Source: Streptomyces lucensis JCM 4490
GTDB taxonomy: Bacteria; Actinomycetota; Actinomycetes; Streptomycetales; Streptomycetaceae
Direction: 5' to 3'
Length of the DNA: 64,000 bases
Assembly (NCBI RefSeq): GCF_014650035.1
Contig: NZ_BMUE01000012.1
Location: forward strand, 1-64,000
The position numbers were made by a program, and so were the translations under genes. Numbering within the stretch: the first letter of the stretch is position 1; every line of letters begins with the position of its first letter. The notes below the pieces were generated by a model. The model was not told the origin of the DNA, made no database searches, and saw nothing but the letters and a program-made list of their open reading frames with translations. Positions 32,119 through 40,612 of the stretch are shown one piece after another.

Positions 32119-33261
32119 ATGCACAAGACCCTGATCGTCACCAACGACTTCCCGCCCCGGCCGGGCGGCATCCAGGCCTTCCTGCACAACATGGCCCTGC
32201 GCCTGGACCCCGGCCGGCTGGTCGTCTACGCCTCCACCTGGAAGCACGGGCGGGAGGGCGTGCGGGCCACGGCCGAGTTCGACGCCGAGCAGCCCTTCAC
32301 CGTCGTACGTGACCGTACGACCATGCTGCTGCCCACCCCGCGGGCCACCCGGCGCGCGGCCGGGCTGCTGCGCGAGCACGGGTGCACCTCGGTGTGGTTC
32401 GGGGCGGCGGCGCCGCTCGGCCTGATGGCGCCCGCCCTCCGGGCGGCGGGCGCCGAGCGGCTGGTGGCCACCACGCACGGGCACGAGGCCGGCTGGGCCC
32501 AGCTGCCCGCCGCCCGGCAACTGCTGCGCCGGATCGGGGAGTCCACCGACACGATCACCTACCTCGGCGAGTACACCCGCTCCCGGATAGCGACCGCGCT
32601 CACGCCCGCGGCGGCCCGGCGGATGGTGCAACTGCCGCCCGGGGTCGACGAGAAGACCTTCCACCCCGGCTCCGGCGGCGACGAGGTCCGGGCGCGGCTC
32701 GGTCTCACCGACCGGCCGGTCGTGGTCTGCGTCTCCCGGCTGGTGCCGCGCAAGGGGCAGGACACCCTGATCCAGGCCATGCCCCGCATCCTCGCCGCCG
32801 AGCCGGACGCCGTCCTGCTGATCGTGGGCGGCGGCCCCTACGAGCGGGACCTGCGCCGGCTGGCCCGCGAGACGGGCGTCGGGGCCTCGGTCCGCTTCAC
32901 CGGCGCCGTGCCCTGGTCCGAGCTGCCCGCGCACTACGGCGCCGGGGACGTCTTCGCCATGCCGTGCCGCACCCGGCGCGGCGGCCTGGACGTCGAGGGC
33001 CTCGGCATCGTCTACCTGGAGGCGTCCGCCACCGGCCTGCCGGTCGTCGCCGGCGACTCGGGCGGCGCACCCGACGCGGTGCTGGACGGGGAGACCGGCT
33101 GGGTGGTCCGCGGCGGTGAGCCGGCACAGGCCGCCGACCGCATCGTGACCCTCCTCGGCGACCCCGGGCTGCGCCGCCGCATGGGCGAGCAGGGCCGCCG
33201 GTGGGTGGAGCGGAAGTGGCGCTGGGACCTGCTGGCGGAACGCCTGACGGACGTCCTGTAG
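32119..33261 (+). CDS. GT4 glycosyltransferase, PimB-like mannosyltransferase
   Basis: 380-residue GT-B enzyme. The acceptor-side motif PPRPGGIQAFLHNM, the donor-side VVVCVSRLVPRKGQDTLI, and the E-x7-E motif in DVEGLGIVYLEASATGLPVVA are those of GDP-mannose-dependent phosphatidylinositol-monomannoside mannosyltransferases (PimB). It would act on the inner face of the membrane. It is divergent from the GT87 gene, which would act outside. The ATG is probably leaderless. A strong terminator follows. Exact acceptor not provable from sequence. Confidence 0.9.
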   Translation: MHKTLIVTNDFPPRPGGIQAFLHNMALRLDPGRLVVYASTWKHGREGVRATAEFDAEQPFTVVRDRTTMLLPTPRATRRAAGLLREHGCTSVWFGAAAPLGLMAPALRAAGAERLVATTHGHEAGWAQLPAARQLLRRIGESTDTITYLGEYTRSRIATALTPAAARRMVQLPPGVDEKTFHPGSGGDEVRARLGLTDRPVVVCVSRLVPRKGQDTLIQAMPRILAAEPDAVLLIVGGGPYERDLRRLARETGVGASVRFTGAVPWSELPAHYGAGDVFAMPCRTRRGGLDVEGLGIVYLEASATGLPVVAGDSGGAPDAVLDGETGWVVRGGEPAQAADRIVTLLGDPGLRRRMGEQGRRWVERKWRWDLLAERLTDVL

Positions 33262-33304
33262 AGCGGGCCCGCCCCGCCCCGCCGCGTCCGCCCCCGGACG
33301 CACG

Positions 33305-33337
33305 ACGGCGCGGGTCCCCGCCCGGGACCCGCGCCGT
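33305..33337. terminator. Bidirectional terminator between glycosyltransferase and fadD
   Basis: Perfect 14-bp stem (acggcgcgggtccc) with loop CGCCC between convergent stops. Confidence 0.85.
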
Positions 33338-33358
33338 GACGCTCGTGCGTGAGGGGGA

Positions 33359-35155
33359 CTACTTCGCGTAGATCGCCTCGATCTCGTCCGCGTAGTCCTT
33401 CGCCACGACGTTGCGCTTCAGCTTCAGCGACGGGGTGAGGTGGCCCGACTCCTCCGAGAACTGGGAGGGCAGGACGCGGAACTTGCGCACCGACTCCGCC
33501 TTCGACACCGCGGCGTTGCCGTCGTTCACCGCCGCCTGGATCGCGGCGAGGAGATCCGGGTCCTCGCGCAGCGACACGGCGGTGGATCCCGCCGGCTTGC
33601 CGTGCTCGGCGGCCCACCGGCCCAGGAACTCCTCGTCGACGGTGATCAGCGCGGCCACGAACGGCCGCCCGTCGCCCACCACCATGCACTCCGCGACCAG
33701 CGCGTGCGCCCGGATCCGGTCCTCTATGACGGCCGGCGCCACGTTCTTGCCGCCCGCCGTGACGATGATCTCCTTCTTGCGGCCGGTGATCCTCAGGTAG
33801 CCGTCCTCGTCGAGGGTGCCGATGTCACCGGTGTGGAACCAGCCGTCCGCCAGCGCCTCGGCGGTCGCGCCCGGGTTGTTCCAGTACTCCCGGAACAGGT
33901 GCTCGCCGTGCAGCAGCACCTCGCCGTCGTCCGCGATCCGCACCACCGAGCCCGGCAGCGGCTGCCCGACCGTGCCGATCTTCTGCCGGTCCCACGGGTT
34001 GAACGCGGTCGCAGCGCAGGACTCGGTCAGACCGTAGCCCTCCAGCACCGTGAAGCCGATGCCCCGGAAGAAGTGGCCGAGCCGCTCGCCGAGGGGGGCG
34101 CCGCCGGAGATGGCGTACTCGCCCCGGCCGCCCAGCACCGCGCGCAGCTTGCTGTAGACCAGCCTGTCGAAGACCTTGTGCTTGATCTTCAGGCCGAGCG
34201 ACGGGCCCGAGGGGCTGTCCAGCGCCTTGCTGTAGGCGATCGCCGTGTCCGCCGCCTTGTCGAAGATCGCGCCCTTGCCGTCGGCCTGCGCCTTGGCCCG
34301 GGCCGTGTTGTAGACCTTCTCGAAGACCCGGGGGACGCCGAGGATCAGCGTCGGCCGGTACGCGGCCAGCTCGTCGGTGAGGTTCTTGATGTCCGGGACG
34401 CAGCCCAGCTTGATCGGCGCGATCATCGGCGCGATCTGCACCAGCCGCCCGAAGACGTGGGCGAGCGGGAGGAAGAGCAGCACCGAGCACTCGCCCGTGC
34501 GGAACAGCGGGCGCAGCCGCTCCACGATGTTGCCGCACTCGGCGAAGAAGCTGCGGTGGGTGAGGACACAGCCCTTGGGGCGCCCGGTCGTGCCGCTCGT
34601 GTACACGATGGTCGCCGGGTCGTCGGCCTTGGCGAGCGAGCTGCGCTCCTCGACCGTCTCGTCCGACAGGTCCTGCCCGAGCCGGGCCAGCTCCTCCAGG
34701 CCCCCGGCCTCGATCTGCCAGAGGTTCTTCAGCGCGGGCAGCGAGTCGCGCACCGCCTCCACGGCCGCCGCGTGGGTGTCCAGCTCCACGACGCACGCGG
34801 TCGCGCCCGAGTCGGACAGGATCCACTGCACCTGCTCCGGCGAGCTGGTCTCGTACACCGGCACGGTGATCGCGCCCGCGCTCCAGATCGCGAAGTCGAG
34901 CAGCGTCCACTCGTAGCGGGTGCGGGACATCAGTCCCACCCGGTCGCCCGGCTGCACCCCGGCGGCGATGAGCCCCTTGGCGGCGGTGCGCACCTCGGCC
35001 AGGAACTCCCGGGCCGTCACGTCCTGCCAGACGCCGTCCACCTTGCGGGCGATGACGGCGACGCCGGGATGCTGCGCGGCGTTTCTGCGGACGATGTCGC
35101 TCAGATTGCCGTCCGCAGGGACCTCGTACAAAGCCGGAAGGCTGAACTCGCGCAA
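33359..35155 (-). CDS. Long-chain fatty acid-CoA ligase (FadD-type)
   Basis: 598-residue AMP-forming synthetase that activates fatty acids to acyl-CoA. Core motifs are VYTSGTTGRPKGCVLTH (P-loop), GYGLTESCAATAFN, TGDIGTLDEDGYLRITGRKK and the C-terminal catalytic lysine region SLKLKRNVV. No signal peptide, so cytosolic or membrane-peripheral. TTG 35155 is chosen because ATGAGGAG lies 8 nt upstream and the protein then begins MREFSLPALYEVP, a common start in this group. It is monocistronic and divergent from the phosphoesterase gene across a 296-bp gap. Confidence 0.93.
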   Translation of the reverse strand: MREFSLPALYEVPADGNLSDIVRRNAAQHPGVAVIARKVDGVWQDVTAREFLAEVRTAAKGLIAAGVQPGDRVGLMSRTRYEWTLLDFAIWSAGAITVPVYETSSPEQVQWILSDSGATACVVELDTHAAAVEAVRDSLPALKNLWQIEAGGLEELARLGQDLSDETVEERSSLAKADDPATIVYTSGTTGRPKGCVLTHRSFFAECGNIVERLRPLFRTGECSVLLFLPLAHVFGRLVQIAPMIAPIKLGCVPDIKNLTDELAAYRPTLILGVPRVFEKVYNTARAKAQADGKGAIFDKAADTAIAYSKALDSPSGPSLGLKIKHKVFDRLVYSKLRAVLGGRGEYAISGGAPLGERLGHFFRGIGFTVLEGYGLTESCAATAFNPWDRQKIGTVGQPLPGSVVRIADDGEVLLHGEHLFREYWNNPGATAEALADGWFHTGDIGTLDEDGYLRITGRKKEIIVTAGGKNVAPAVIEDRIRAHALVAECMVVGDGRPFVAALITVDEEFLGRWAAEHGKPAGSTAVSLREDPDLLAAIQAAVNDGNAAVSKAESVRKFRVLPSQFSEESGHLTPSLKLKRNVVAKDYADEIEAIYAK

Positions 35156-35437
35156 GACTGCTGCTCCTCATAGGGCGCCGGCGCCACGACGTTGTGCGAT
35201 GCGACGGTGCGGTCCAAGGCTCGGGCAGGTGCTCGGGAATTCACAAGTTGAAATCCTGAGCACGACTGGACTGCCCGGACGTTACCCGCCGGTATGGCCT
35301 CTACGACAGGGGGTCCCGCCGAGATGTTCGCTGCGTCACACAGGTTGGCGTTCCTTCGCGCACAGTAGTCCACGGCCGAACCGACCGGCGAGTAACCGCA
35401 GGCCCGACCGGCACTGTTCACGCGGACCGCGCACGCC

Positions 35438-35443
35438 TACGCT
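35438..35443 (+). promoter_or_regulatory. Candidate -10 box of a leaderless mRNA (phosphoesterase)
   Basis: TACGCT lies 8 nt before ATG 35452 at the end of the 296-bp gap divergent from fadD. Apart from this I see no other clear element in the gap. Confidence 0.35.
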
Positions 35444-35451
35444 TGATCGCC

Positions 35452-36288
35452 ATGGCGTCCACACCCTCCGGATCCACACCCTTCGCACGAACCGCACACA
35501 CCCGCTCCGGCACCCGGCGCACACGCGTCCACGTGGTCAGCGACGTGCACGGCAACGCGCGGGACCTGGCCCGGGCCGGCGAGGGCGCCGACGCCCTGAT
35601 CTGCCTGGGCGACCTCGTCCTCTTCCTCGACTACGCCGACCACTCGCGCGGGATCTTCCCCGACCTGTTCGGCAAGGAGAACGCCGACCGCATCGTCGAG
35701 CTGCGCACCGCCCGCCGCTTCGCCGAGGCCCGTGAGTTCGGCGCCCGGCTGTGGGCCGGCATCGGCGCCGACCGGGCCACGGCCATCGAGACGGCGGTGC
35801 GCAAGCAGTACGCCGAGCTGTTCGCCGCGTTCCCCACGCCGACGTACGCCACCTACGGGAACGTCGACATGCCGCCCCTGTGGCGCGAGTACGCCCTGCC
35901 GGGCACCACGGTCCTCGACGGTCAGCGGGTGGAGATCGGCGGCCGCGTCTTCGGCTTCGTCGGCGGTGGCCTGCGCACCCCGATGCGGACGCCCTACGAG
36001 ATCAGCGACGAGGAGTACGCGGCCAAGATCGAGGCCGTCGGCGAGGTCGACGTGCTCTGCACGCACATCCCGCCGGAAGTGCCCGAACTGGTCTACGACA
36101 CCGTCGCCCGCCGCTTCGAGCGCGGCAGCCGTGCCCTGCTGGACGCCATCCGCCGCACCCGGCCCCGCTACTCGCTGTTCGGGCACGTCCACCAGCCGCT
36201 GGTGCGCCGCATGCGGATCGGCGCCACCGAGTGCGTGAACGTGGGCCACTTCGCCGGGACCGGAACGCCCTGGGCGCTCGAATGGTGA
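35452..36288 (+). CDS. Calcineurin-like metallophosphoesterase
   Basis: 278 residues. The two-metal motifs are all present: SDVHGN (Asp, His), CLGDLV (Asp), YGNVD in place of the usual GNHD, CTHIPP (His) and FGHVHQP (GHxH). In GNVD the His is replaced by Val, so the proton donor may be missing and the substrate range altered; this is a known subgroup variation. ATG 35452 is preferred to the TTG at 35443, which lies inside the -10 box. It heads a same-strand run with the SRPBCC gene. Substrate unknown. Confidence 0.88.
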   Translation: MASTPSGSTPFARTAHTRSGTRRTRVHVVSDVHGNARDLARAGEGADALICLGDLVLFLDYADHSRGIFPDLFGKENADRIVELRTARRFAEAREFGARLWAGIGADRATAIETAVRKQYAELFAAFPTPTYATYGNVDMPPLWREYALPGTTVLDGQRVEIGGRVFGFVGGGLRTPMRTPYEISDEEYAAKIEAVGEVDVLCTHIPPEVPELVYDTVARRFERGSRALLDAIRRTRPRYSLFGHVHQPLVRRMRIGATECVNVGHFAGTGTPWALEW

Positions 36289-36411
36289 GCGGGGGCGGAC
36301 GGGATGAAGGCGGCAGGTCGGCGGCGCGGTAGCCTTCACGCTGCACACACGTGCGCAGCCCCGCGCACACGAAACCTCTCTACACGGCCCGCATCCGGAG
36401 GAGCCACGGCG

Positions 36412-36849
36412 ATGGCGGAACACACCAGTTCGAGCATCACGATCGAGGCGGCCCCGGCCGAGGTCATGGCGGTGATCGCCGACTTCGCGCGCTACCCGGA
36501 CTGGACCGGCGAGGTGAAGGAGGCCGAGGTCCTCGCGGCCGACGAGCAGGGCCGCGCCGAGCAGGTGCGCCTCGTCATGGACGCCGGCGCCATCAAGGAC
36601 GACCAGACCCTGGCCTACACCTGGACCGGCGACCACGAGGTCTCCTGGACCCTGTTGAAGTCCCAGATGCTCCGCGCCCTGGACGGCTCCTACCTGCTGA
36701 AGCCGGCCACGGCCGGCGGCACCGAGGTCACCTACCGGCTCACGGTGGACGTCAAGATCCCCATGCTGGGCATGATCAAGCGCAAGGCGGAGAAGGTCAT
36801 CATCGACCGCGCCCTGGCGGGCCTGAAGAAGAGGGTGGAATCGGCGTAG
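36412..36849 (+). CDS. SRPBCC/START-like lipid-binding-fold protein
   Basis: 145 residues with the polyketide cyclase/dehydrase-like helix-grip fold: SSSITIEAAPAEVMAVIADF then YPDWTGEVKEAEVL, and a long C-terminal helix (KRKAEKVIIDRALAGLKKRV). Such proteins bind hydrophobic ligands. ATG 36412 follows CGGAGGAGCC. It lies 123 nt after the phosphoesterase and 65 nt before the ArsA-like gene. Ligand unknown. Confidence 0.88.
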   Translation: MAEHTSSSITIEAAPAEVMAVIADFARYPDWTGEVKEAEVLAADEQGRAEQVRLVMDAGAIKDDQTLAYTWTGDHEVSWTLLKSQMLRALDGSYLLKPATAGGTEVTYRLTVDVKIPMLGMIKRKAEKVIIDRALAGLKKRVESA

Positions 36850-36900
36850 GCCACCGGCGGGGGCCGGGCGGCGCCGACGGCGCGGACCGCCGCGGTCCGT

Positions 36901-36906
36901 TACGGT
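36901..36906 (+). promoter_or_regulatory. Candidate -10 box of a leaderless mRNA (ArsA-like gene)
   Basis: TACGGT lies 8 nt before ATG 36915, without a ribosome site. Confidence 0.4.
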
Positions 36907-36914
36907 TCACCCTC

Positions 36915-38087
36915 ATGCGCACCATCCTGATCACGGGTCCCGGCGGCAGCGGCCGCAGCACCATCGCCGCCGCCACCGCGGCGCGCGCCGCGGCCGACGG
37001 CACCCGGACCCTGCTGCTGAGCGCGGACCGCACGGACACCCCGGGCGCGGCACTGGGTACCGCGACGGGACCGGCCCCCGCCGAGGCCGCCCCGCTCCTC
37101 ACCGTGTGCAGACCCGACGCCGTCGACCGCTTCCGTCAGGACCTCACCGCCTTCCAGACGCGCGCCGCGAACGTCCTGGACCTGCTCGGCGCCGTGCGAC
37201 TGGACGCAGAGGAGGTCACCCCGCTGCCCGGCGCGGAGGAGCTGTCCTTCCTGCGCGCCCTGCGGGACGCCGTCCTCTGTGAGCGCTACGACCTCCTCGT
37301 CGTCGACCTCCCGCCCCTCCCGCAGGCCCTCGCCCTGCTGGCCCTCCCCGAGGAGCTGCGCCGCTACCTGCGCCGCCTGCTCCCGCCCGAGCGGCAGGCC
37401 GCCCGCGCCCTGCGCCCGGTCCTCGGCCGGCTGGCCGGCGTGCCCATGCCCGCCGACTGGCTGTACGAGACGGCGGCCCGCTGGGACCTCGAACTGGCCG
37501 CCGTCGAGGCCGTCCTCACCGACCGCGGCACGGCCGTCCGCCTGGTCGCCGAACCCGGCCCGGCCGGCGCGGACGCCGTGCGCACCGCCACCCTCGGCCT
37601 GGCCCTGCGCGGCCTGCCCACCGAGGCCCTGATCGCCAACCGCGTCCTGCCCGACGCCGACGGCGGCACCTGGCTCGCCGGGCTCCTCGCCCAGCAGCGC
37701 AAGACCCTCGCCGAGTGGCAGCAGGAGTACGACGTCCACCCCGTACCCCACCTCGGCCGCGACCCCCACGGCACCGACGACCTCGCCGCCCTCGCCGTAC
37801 CGGCCGTCAACCCGGCGCCCGCCCCCGTCGAGTGGCCCGTCACCGACCGGATCGCCGAGGACGGCGTCCTGGTCTGGCACGTCCCGCTGCCCGGCGCGAT
37901 ACGGGACGAGCTGGACCTCATCCGGCGCGGCGACGAACTGCTGATCGCCGTGGGCCCCTTCCGCCGGATCGTCCCGCTCCCCTCCGCCCTGCGCCGCTGC
38001 ACCGTCGCGGGAGCCGCGCTCCGCGAGGGGGAACTGCGTGTCCGCTTCGCCCCGGACCCCGGCCTGTGGCCCACCGGCGGACGGTGA
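36915..38087 (+). CDS. ArsA/GET3-like ATPase with degenerate P-loop
   Basis: 390 residues. The fold follows the ArsA/ParA (SIMIBI) class: N-terminal strand and loop MRTILITGPGGSGRST, then LLLSADRTDTPGAALG (switch-like), and the DLLVVDLPPLPQALALLALP Walker B-like region. The signature lysine and the Walker A lysine of GKGGVGK[ST] are replaced by Pro and Arg (GPGGSGRS), so ATP hydrolysis may be weak or lost. The C-terminal about 80 residues form a beta-rich HSP20-like extension (VLVWHVPLPGAIRDELDLIRRGDELLIAVG), as in many actinobacterial ArsA homologues. Same strand as the following DUF5304 and glkA genes. Confidence 0.82.
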   Translation: MRTILITGPGGSGRSTIAAATAARAAADGTRTLLLSADRTDTPGAALGTATGPAPAEAAPLLTVCRPDAVDRFRQDLTAFQTRAANVLDLLGAVRLDAEEVTPLPGAEELSFLRALRDAVLCERYDLLVVDLPPLPQALALLALPEELRRYLRRLLPPERQAARALRPVLGRLAGVPMPADWLYETAARWDLELAAVEAVLTDRGTAVRLVAEPGPAGADAVRTATLGLALRGLPTEALIANRVLPDADGGTWLAGLLAQQRKTLAEWQQEYDVHPVPHLGRDPHGTDDLAALAVPAVNPAPAPVEWPVTDRIAEDGVLVWHVPLPGAIRDELDLIRRGDELLIAVGPFRRIVPLPSALRRCTVAGAALREGELRVRFAPDPGLWPTGGR

Positions 38088-38143
38088 ACGGCGTCGCCCG
38101 TTCGGGTAACGTCGTAGGGGCGAACCGTAGTCAGGAGTCCGCC

Positions 38144-38632
38144 ATGAGCGAAGACCGTCCCGCGTCCGGTCCCTCCGGTCAGGAGCAGGAGCGGGCTGCC
38201 GACGCCGACGCCTGGGCCACCGCCTGCGCCGAGGACCTCGCCGCCGAGAAGGCCCGCCGCCGTACCGAGCAGGGGCCGCCGCCCGGCTCCGCCGCCGAGG
38301 AACTGCGCCGGCTCGTGGACACGGTGGCCGACAAGCTGTCCGGCCTCCAGTCCCCGCTGCTCGGCGGCCTGGCCGGACCCGCGGCCCAGCAGGTCGTGCG
38401 GCAGGTCGTCGAGCAGGCGAAGGCCGCCGTCGAGCCGGTCATCGAGCGCAACCCGGACGTCTTCGACCACCTCGCCGCGGCCGGCACCGAGCTGCTGGCC
38501 GCCTACCGCTCCGCCGTCCAGTCCCAGGAGCGGCGCTGGACCACCGGCCCGGCCGGCCCGAAGGACGACCGGCCCGACCGCGGCGACGGGAGTGAGGGCA
38601 CCGGTCCGGGGGAGCGCATCGACCTGGACTGA
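38144..38632 (+). CDS. DUF5304-family protein upstream of glkA
   Basis: 162 residues, strongly acidic and partly disordered at both ends. The centre (EELRRLVDTVADKLSGLQSPLLG then QQVVRQVVEQAKAAVEPVIERNP) is amphipathic helix. From memory it corresponds to S. coelicolor SCO2127, reported to influence glucose catabolite repression together with the downstream glkA. ATG 38144 follows CAGGAG. The gap to glkA is 67 nt. No enzymatic motif is present, so a regulatory or scaffold role is plausible. Confidence 0.78.
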   Translation: MSEDRPASGPSGQEQERAADADAWATACAEDLAAEKARRRTEQGPPPGSAAEELRRLVDTVADKLSGLQSPLLGGLAGPAAQQVVRQVVEQAKAAVEPVIERNPDVFDHLAAAGTELLAAYRSAVQSQERRWTTGPAGPKDDRPDRGDGSEGTGPGERIDLD

Positions 38633-38699
38633 AGCCCTGGCACGGCAGGGCCTCGGGTACGGTTGGCCGTAGCGGGGCTCGACCGGAACTGAGGGATTC

Positions 38700-39653
38700 A
38701 TGGGACTCACCATCGGCGTCGACATCGGCGGCACGAAGATCGCGGCCGGCGTGGTCGACGAGGAAGGCAACATCCTCTCGACCTTCAAGGTGCCGACCCC
38801 CACCACGCCCGAGGCCATCGTGGACGCCATCGCCTCGGCGGTGGAGGGCGCGCGTGCGGGACACGAGATCGTCGGTGTGGGCATCGGCGCCGCCGGTTAC
38901 GTCAACCGGCAGCGCTCCACGGTGTACTTCGCGCCCAACATCGACTGGCGCAACGAGCCGCTGAAGGAGAAGGTCGAGGCGCGCACCGGCCTCCCGGTCG
39001 TGGTCGAGAACGACGCCAACGCGGCCGCCTGGGGCGAGTACAAGTTCGGTGCGGGCAAGGGCCACCGCAACGTCATCTGCATCACGCTCGGCACCGGCCT
39101 CGGCGGCGGCATCATCATCGGCAACAAGCTGCGCCGCGGTCACTTCGGCGTGGCCGCCGAGTTCGGCCACATCCGGATGGTCCCGGACGGCCTGCTGTGC
39201 GGCTGCGGCTCGCAGGGCTGCTGGGAGCAGTACGCCTCCGGGCGCGCCCTGGTCCGCTACGCCAAGCAGCGCGCCAACGCCACCCCCGAGCGCGCCGAGT
39301 TGCTGCTCGCGCTCGGCGACGGCACCCCCGACGGCATCGAGGGCAAGCACATCTCCATGGCCGCCCGCCAGGGCTGCCCGGTCGCCGTCGACTCCTACCG
39401 TGAGCTGGCCCGCTGGGCCGGCGCGGGCCTCGCCGACCTGGCCTCCCTCTTCGACCCGTCCGCGTTCATCGTCGGCGGCGGCCTCTCCGACGAGGGCGAC
39501 CTGGTCCTGGACCCGATCCGCAAGTCCTACAAGCGCTGGCTGGTCGGCGGCAACTGGCGCCCGGTCGCCGACGTGATCGCGGCCCAGCTCGGCAACAAGG
39601 CCGGCATGGTGGGCGCGGCGGACCTGGCCCGCGAGCCCGACCCGGTCATGTGA
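38700..39653 (+). CDS. glkA: Glucokinase, ROK family (GlkA)
   Basis: 317-residue ATP-dependent glucose kinase, first step of glycolysis and, in Streptomyces, the key sensor for carbon catabolite repression. The phosphate loop is IGVDIGGTKIAAG and the catalytic base lies in ENDANAAAWGE. The ROK zinc site is CGCGSQGCWE with the upstream His in AAEFGHIRM. There is no N-terminal HTH, so it is the kinase rather than a NagC/XylR-type repressor. Length and position match S. coelicolor GlkA. ATG 38700 has GAGGGA upstream. Confidence 0.96.
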   Translation: MGLTIGVDIGGTKIAAGVVDEEGNILSTFKVPTPTTPEAIVDAIASAVEGARAGHEIVGVGIGAAGYVNRQRSTVYFAPNIDWRNEPLKEKVEARTGLPVVVENDANAAAWGEYKFGAGKGHRNVICITLGTGLGGGIIIGNKLRRGHFGVAAEFGHIRMVPDGLLCGCGSQGCWEQYASGRALVRYAKQRANATPERAELLLALGDGTPDGIEGKHISMAARQGCPVAVDSYRELARWAGAGLADLASLFDPSAFIVGGGLSDEGDLVLDPIRKSYKRWLVGGNWRPVADVIAAQLGNKAGMVGAADLAREPDPVM

Positions 39654-39691
39654 CGTCCACGGCCTGACCTGCGGCGGCAGGGCCTGCTCCA

Positions 39692-39756
39692 GGGGCGCGG
39701 GGAACAGCGCGACCAGCCATGAAGCACCGGCGGTCGCACACGGTACCCCGCGCCCC
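39692..39756. repeat. Candidate copy of a dispersed Streptomyces intergenic repeat
   Basis: The stretch begins aggggcgcggggaac, continues gcgcgaccagcca, and closes with ccccgcgcccc, so arms of 11 bp enclose about 43 nt with an inner gcgacc/ggtcgc pairing. I recognise it as one of the many near-identical copies seen after genes in Streptomyces genomes. It may act as a terminator for glkA. Copy number cannot be counted here. Confidence 0.65.
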
Positions 39757-39789
39757 GAGTCATGCCGCGGCCCCCGCTCCCGGGCGGCG

Positions 39790-39795
39790 TAGATT
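39790..39795 (+). promoter_or_regulatory. Candidate -10 box of a leaderless mRNA (EEP gene)
   Basis: TAGATT lies 6 nt before ATG 39802. Confidence 0.4.
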
Positions 39796-39801
39796 GTCGG
39801 C

Positions 39802-40560
39802 ATGGCAACCCCGCTGCTCCCCAACTCCCGCACGGAAGCCGACGGTTCCGCGGTCATCAGGGTCCTGAGCTACAACATCCGCTCGATGCGGGACGACGCG
39901 GACGCCCTGGCCCGTGTCATCACCGCCTGTGCCCCCGACCTGGTCCTCGTCCAGGAGGCCCCCCGCTTCTTCCGCTGGCGCAAGAAGCTCGCCCGGCTCG
40001 CAGCGGCCTCCGGGCAGGTCGTCCTCACCGGAGGTGCGACGGCGGCGGGACCCGCGATCCTGTGCGGTCTGCGGGCCACGGTGGAGCGGACGCAGGACGT
40101 GCTGCTCCCCCTCACCCCCGGCCTCCACCGGCGCGGCTTCGCCACCGCCGTCGTACGGTTCGGGGGCGCCCGGCTGGGCGTGCTCAGCTGCCATCTGTCG
40201 CTGCAGCGGGACGAGCGGTACGAGCAGGGCGGCATGCTGCTGGACCGGCTCGCCGCGATGGGGGTGGAGCACGCGGTCGCGGGCGGCGATCTGAACGACA
40301 CCCCGGACGGCCGCACCTTCGGTCACCTCGCCGGGCACGCGAACCTCCAGGACTGCCACGCCACGGCCCCGTGGGGCGGCGAGTTCACGTCCACCGCGAC
40401 CGACCCCCGCAAGCGCATCGACGCCGTCTTCGCGACCAAGGGCATCGAGGTGCTCGGCTGCGGCGTCCCGCTGGACCAGCCGGGAGTCTCGGCGGCCGAC
40501 CTCAGGGCGGCCACCGACCACCTGCCGGTACTGGCCGCCCTCAGGGTCCCGGCCGCCTGA
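39802..40560 (+). CDS. Endonuclease/exonuclease/phosphatase family protein
   Basis: 252 residues of the EEP (DNase I-like) fold. The metal Glu is in LVLVQEAP, the Asn in LSYNIRS, the central His in CHLSLQ, the Asp-x-Asn in GGDLNDTP, and the final Asp-His in ATDHLPVL. All six key positions are intact, so it should be a Mg-dependent phosphodiesterase or phosphatase. Substrate (nucleic acid, sphingolipid or inositol phosphate) cannot be told. No signal peptide. Probably leaderless. Confidence 0.88.
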   Translation: MATPLLPNSRTEADGSAVIRVLSYNIRSMRDDADALARVITACAPDLVLVQEAPRFFRWRKKLARLAAASGQVVLTGGATAAGPAILCGLRATVERTQDVLLPLTPGLHRRGFATAVVRFGGARLGVLSCHLSLQRDERYEQGGMLLDRLAAMGVEHAVAGGDLNDTPDGRTFGHLAGHANLQDCHATAPWGGEFTSTATDPRKRIDAVFATKGIEVLGCGVPLDQPGVSAADLRAATDHLPVLAALRVPAA

Positions 40561-40563
40561 GGC

Positions 40564-40582
40564 CGGCCCCGCCGCGGGGCCG
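40564..40582. terminator. Short hairpin between convergent genes
   Basis: cggccccg / cggggccg, 8 bp with a 3-nt loop, directly after the EEP stop. Weak but well placed. Confidence 0.35.
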
Positions 40583-40612
40583 CTCCCTCAGGCGCCCGGG
40601 ACCGGCGCCCCC

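Noticed and set aside
30742-33303. 853-codon minus-strand frame that would fuse the GT87 gene with upstream sequence
   Set aside because: The part beyond 31977 lies antisense to the PimB-like gene and has no domain. GTG 31977 with AGGGGAT is a proper start.
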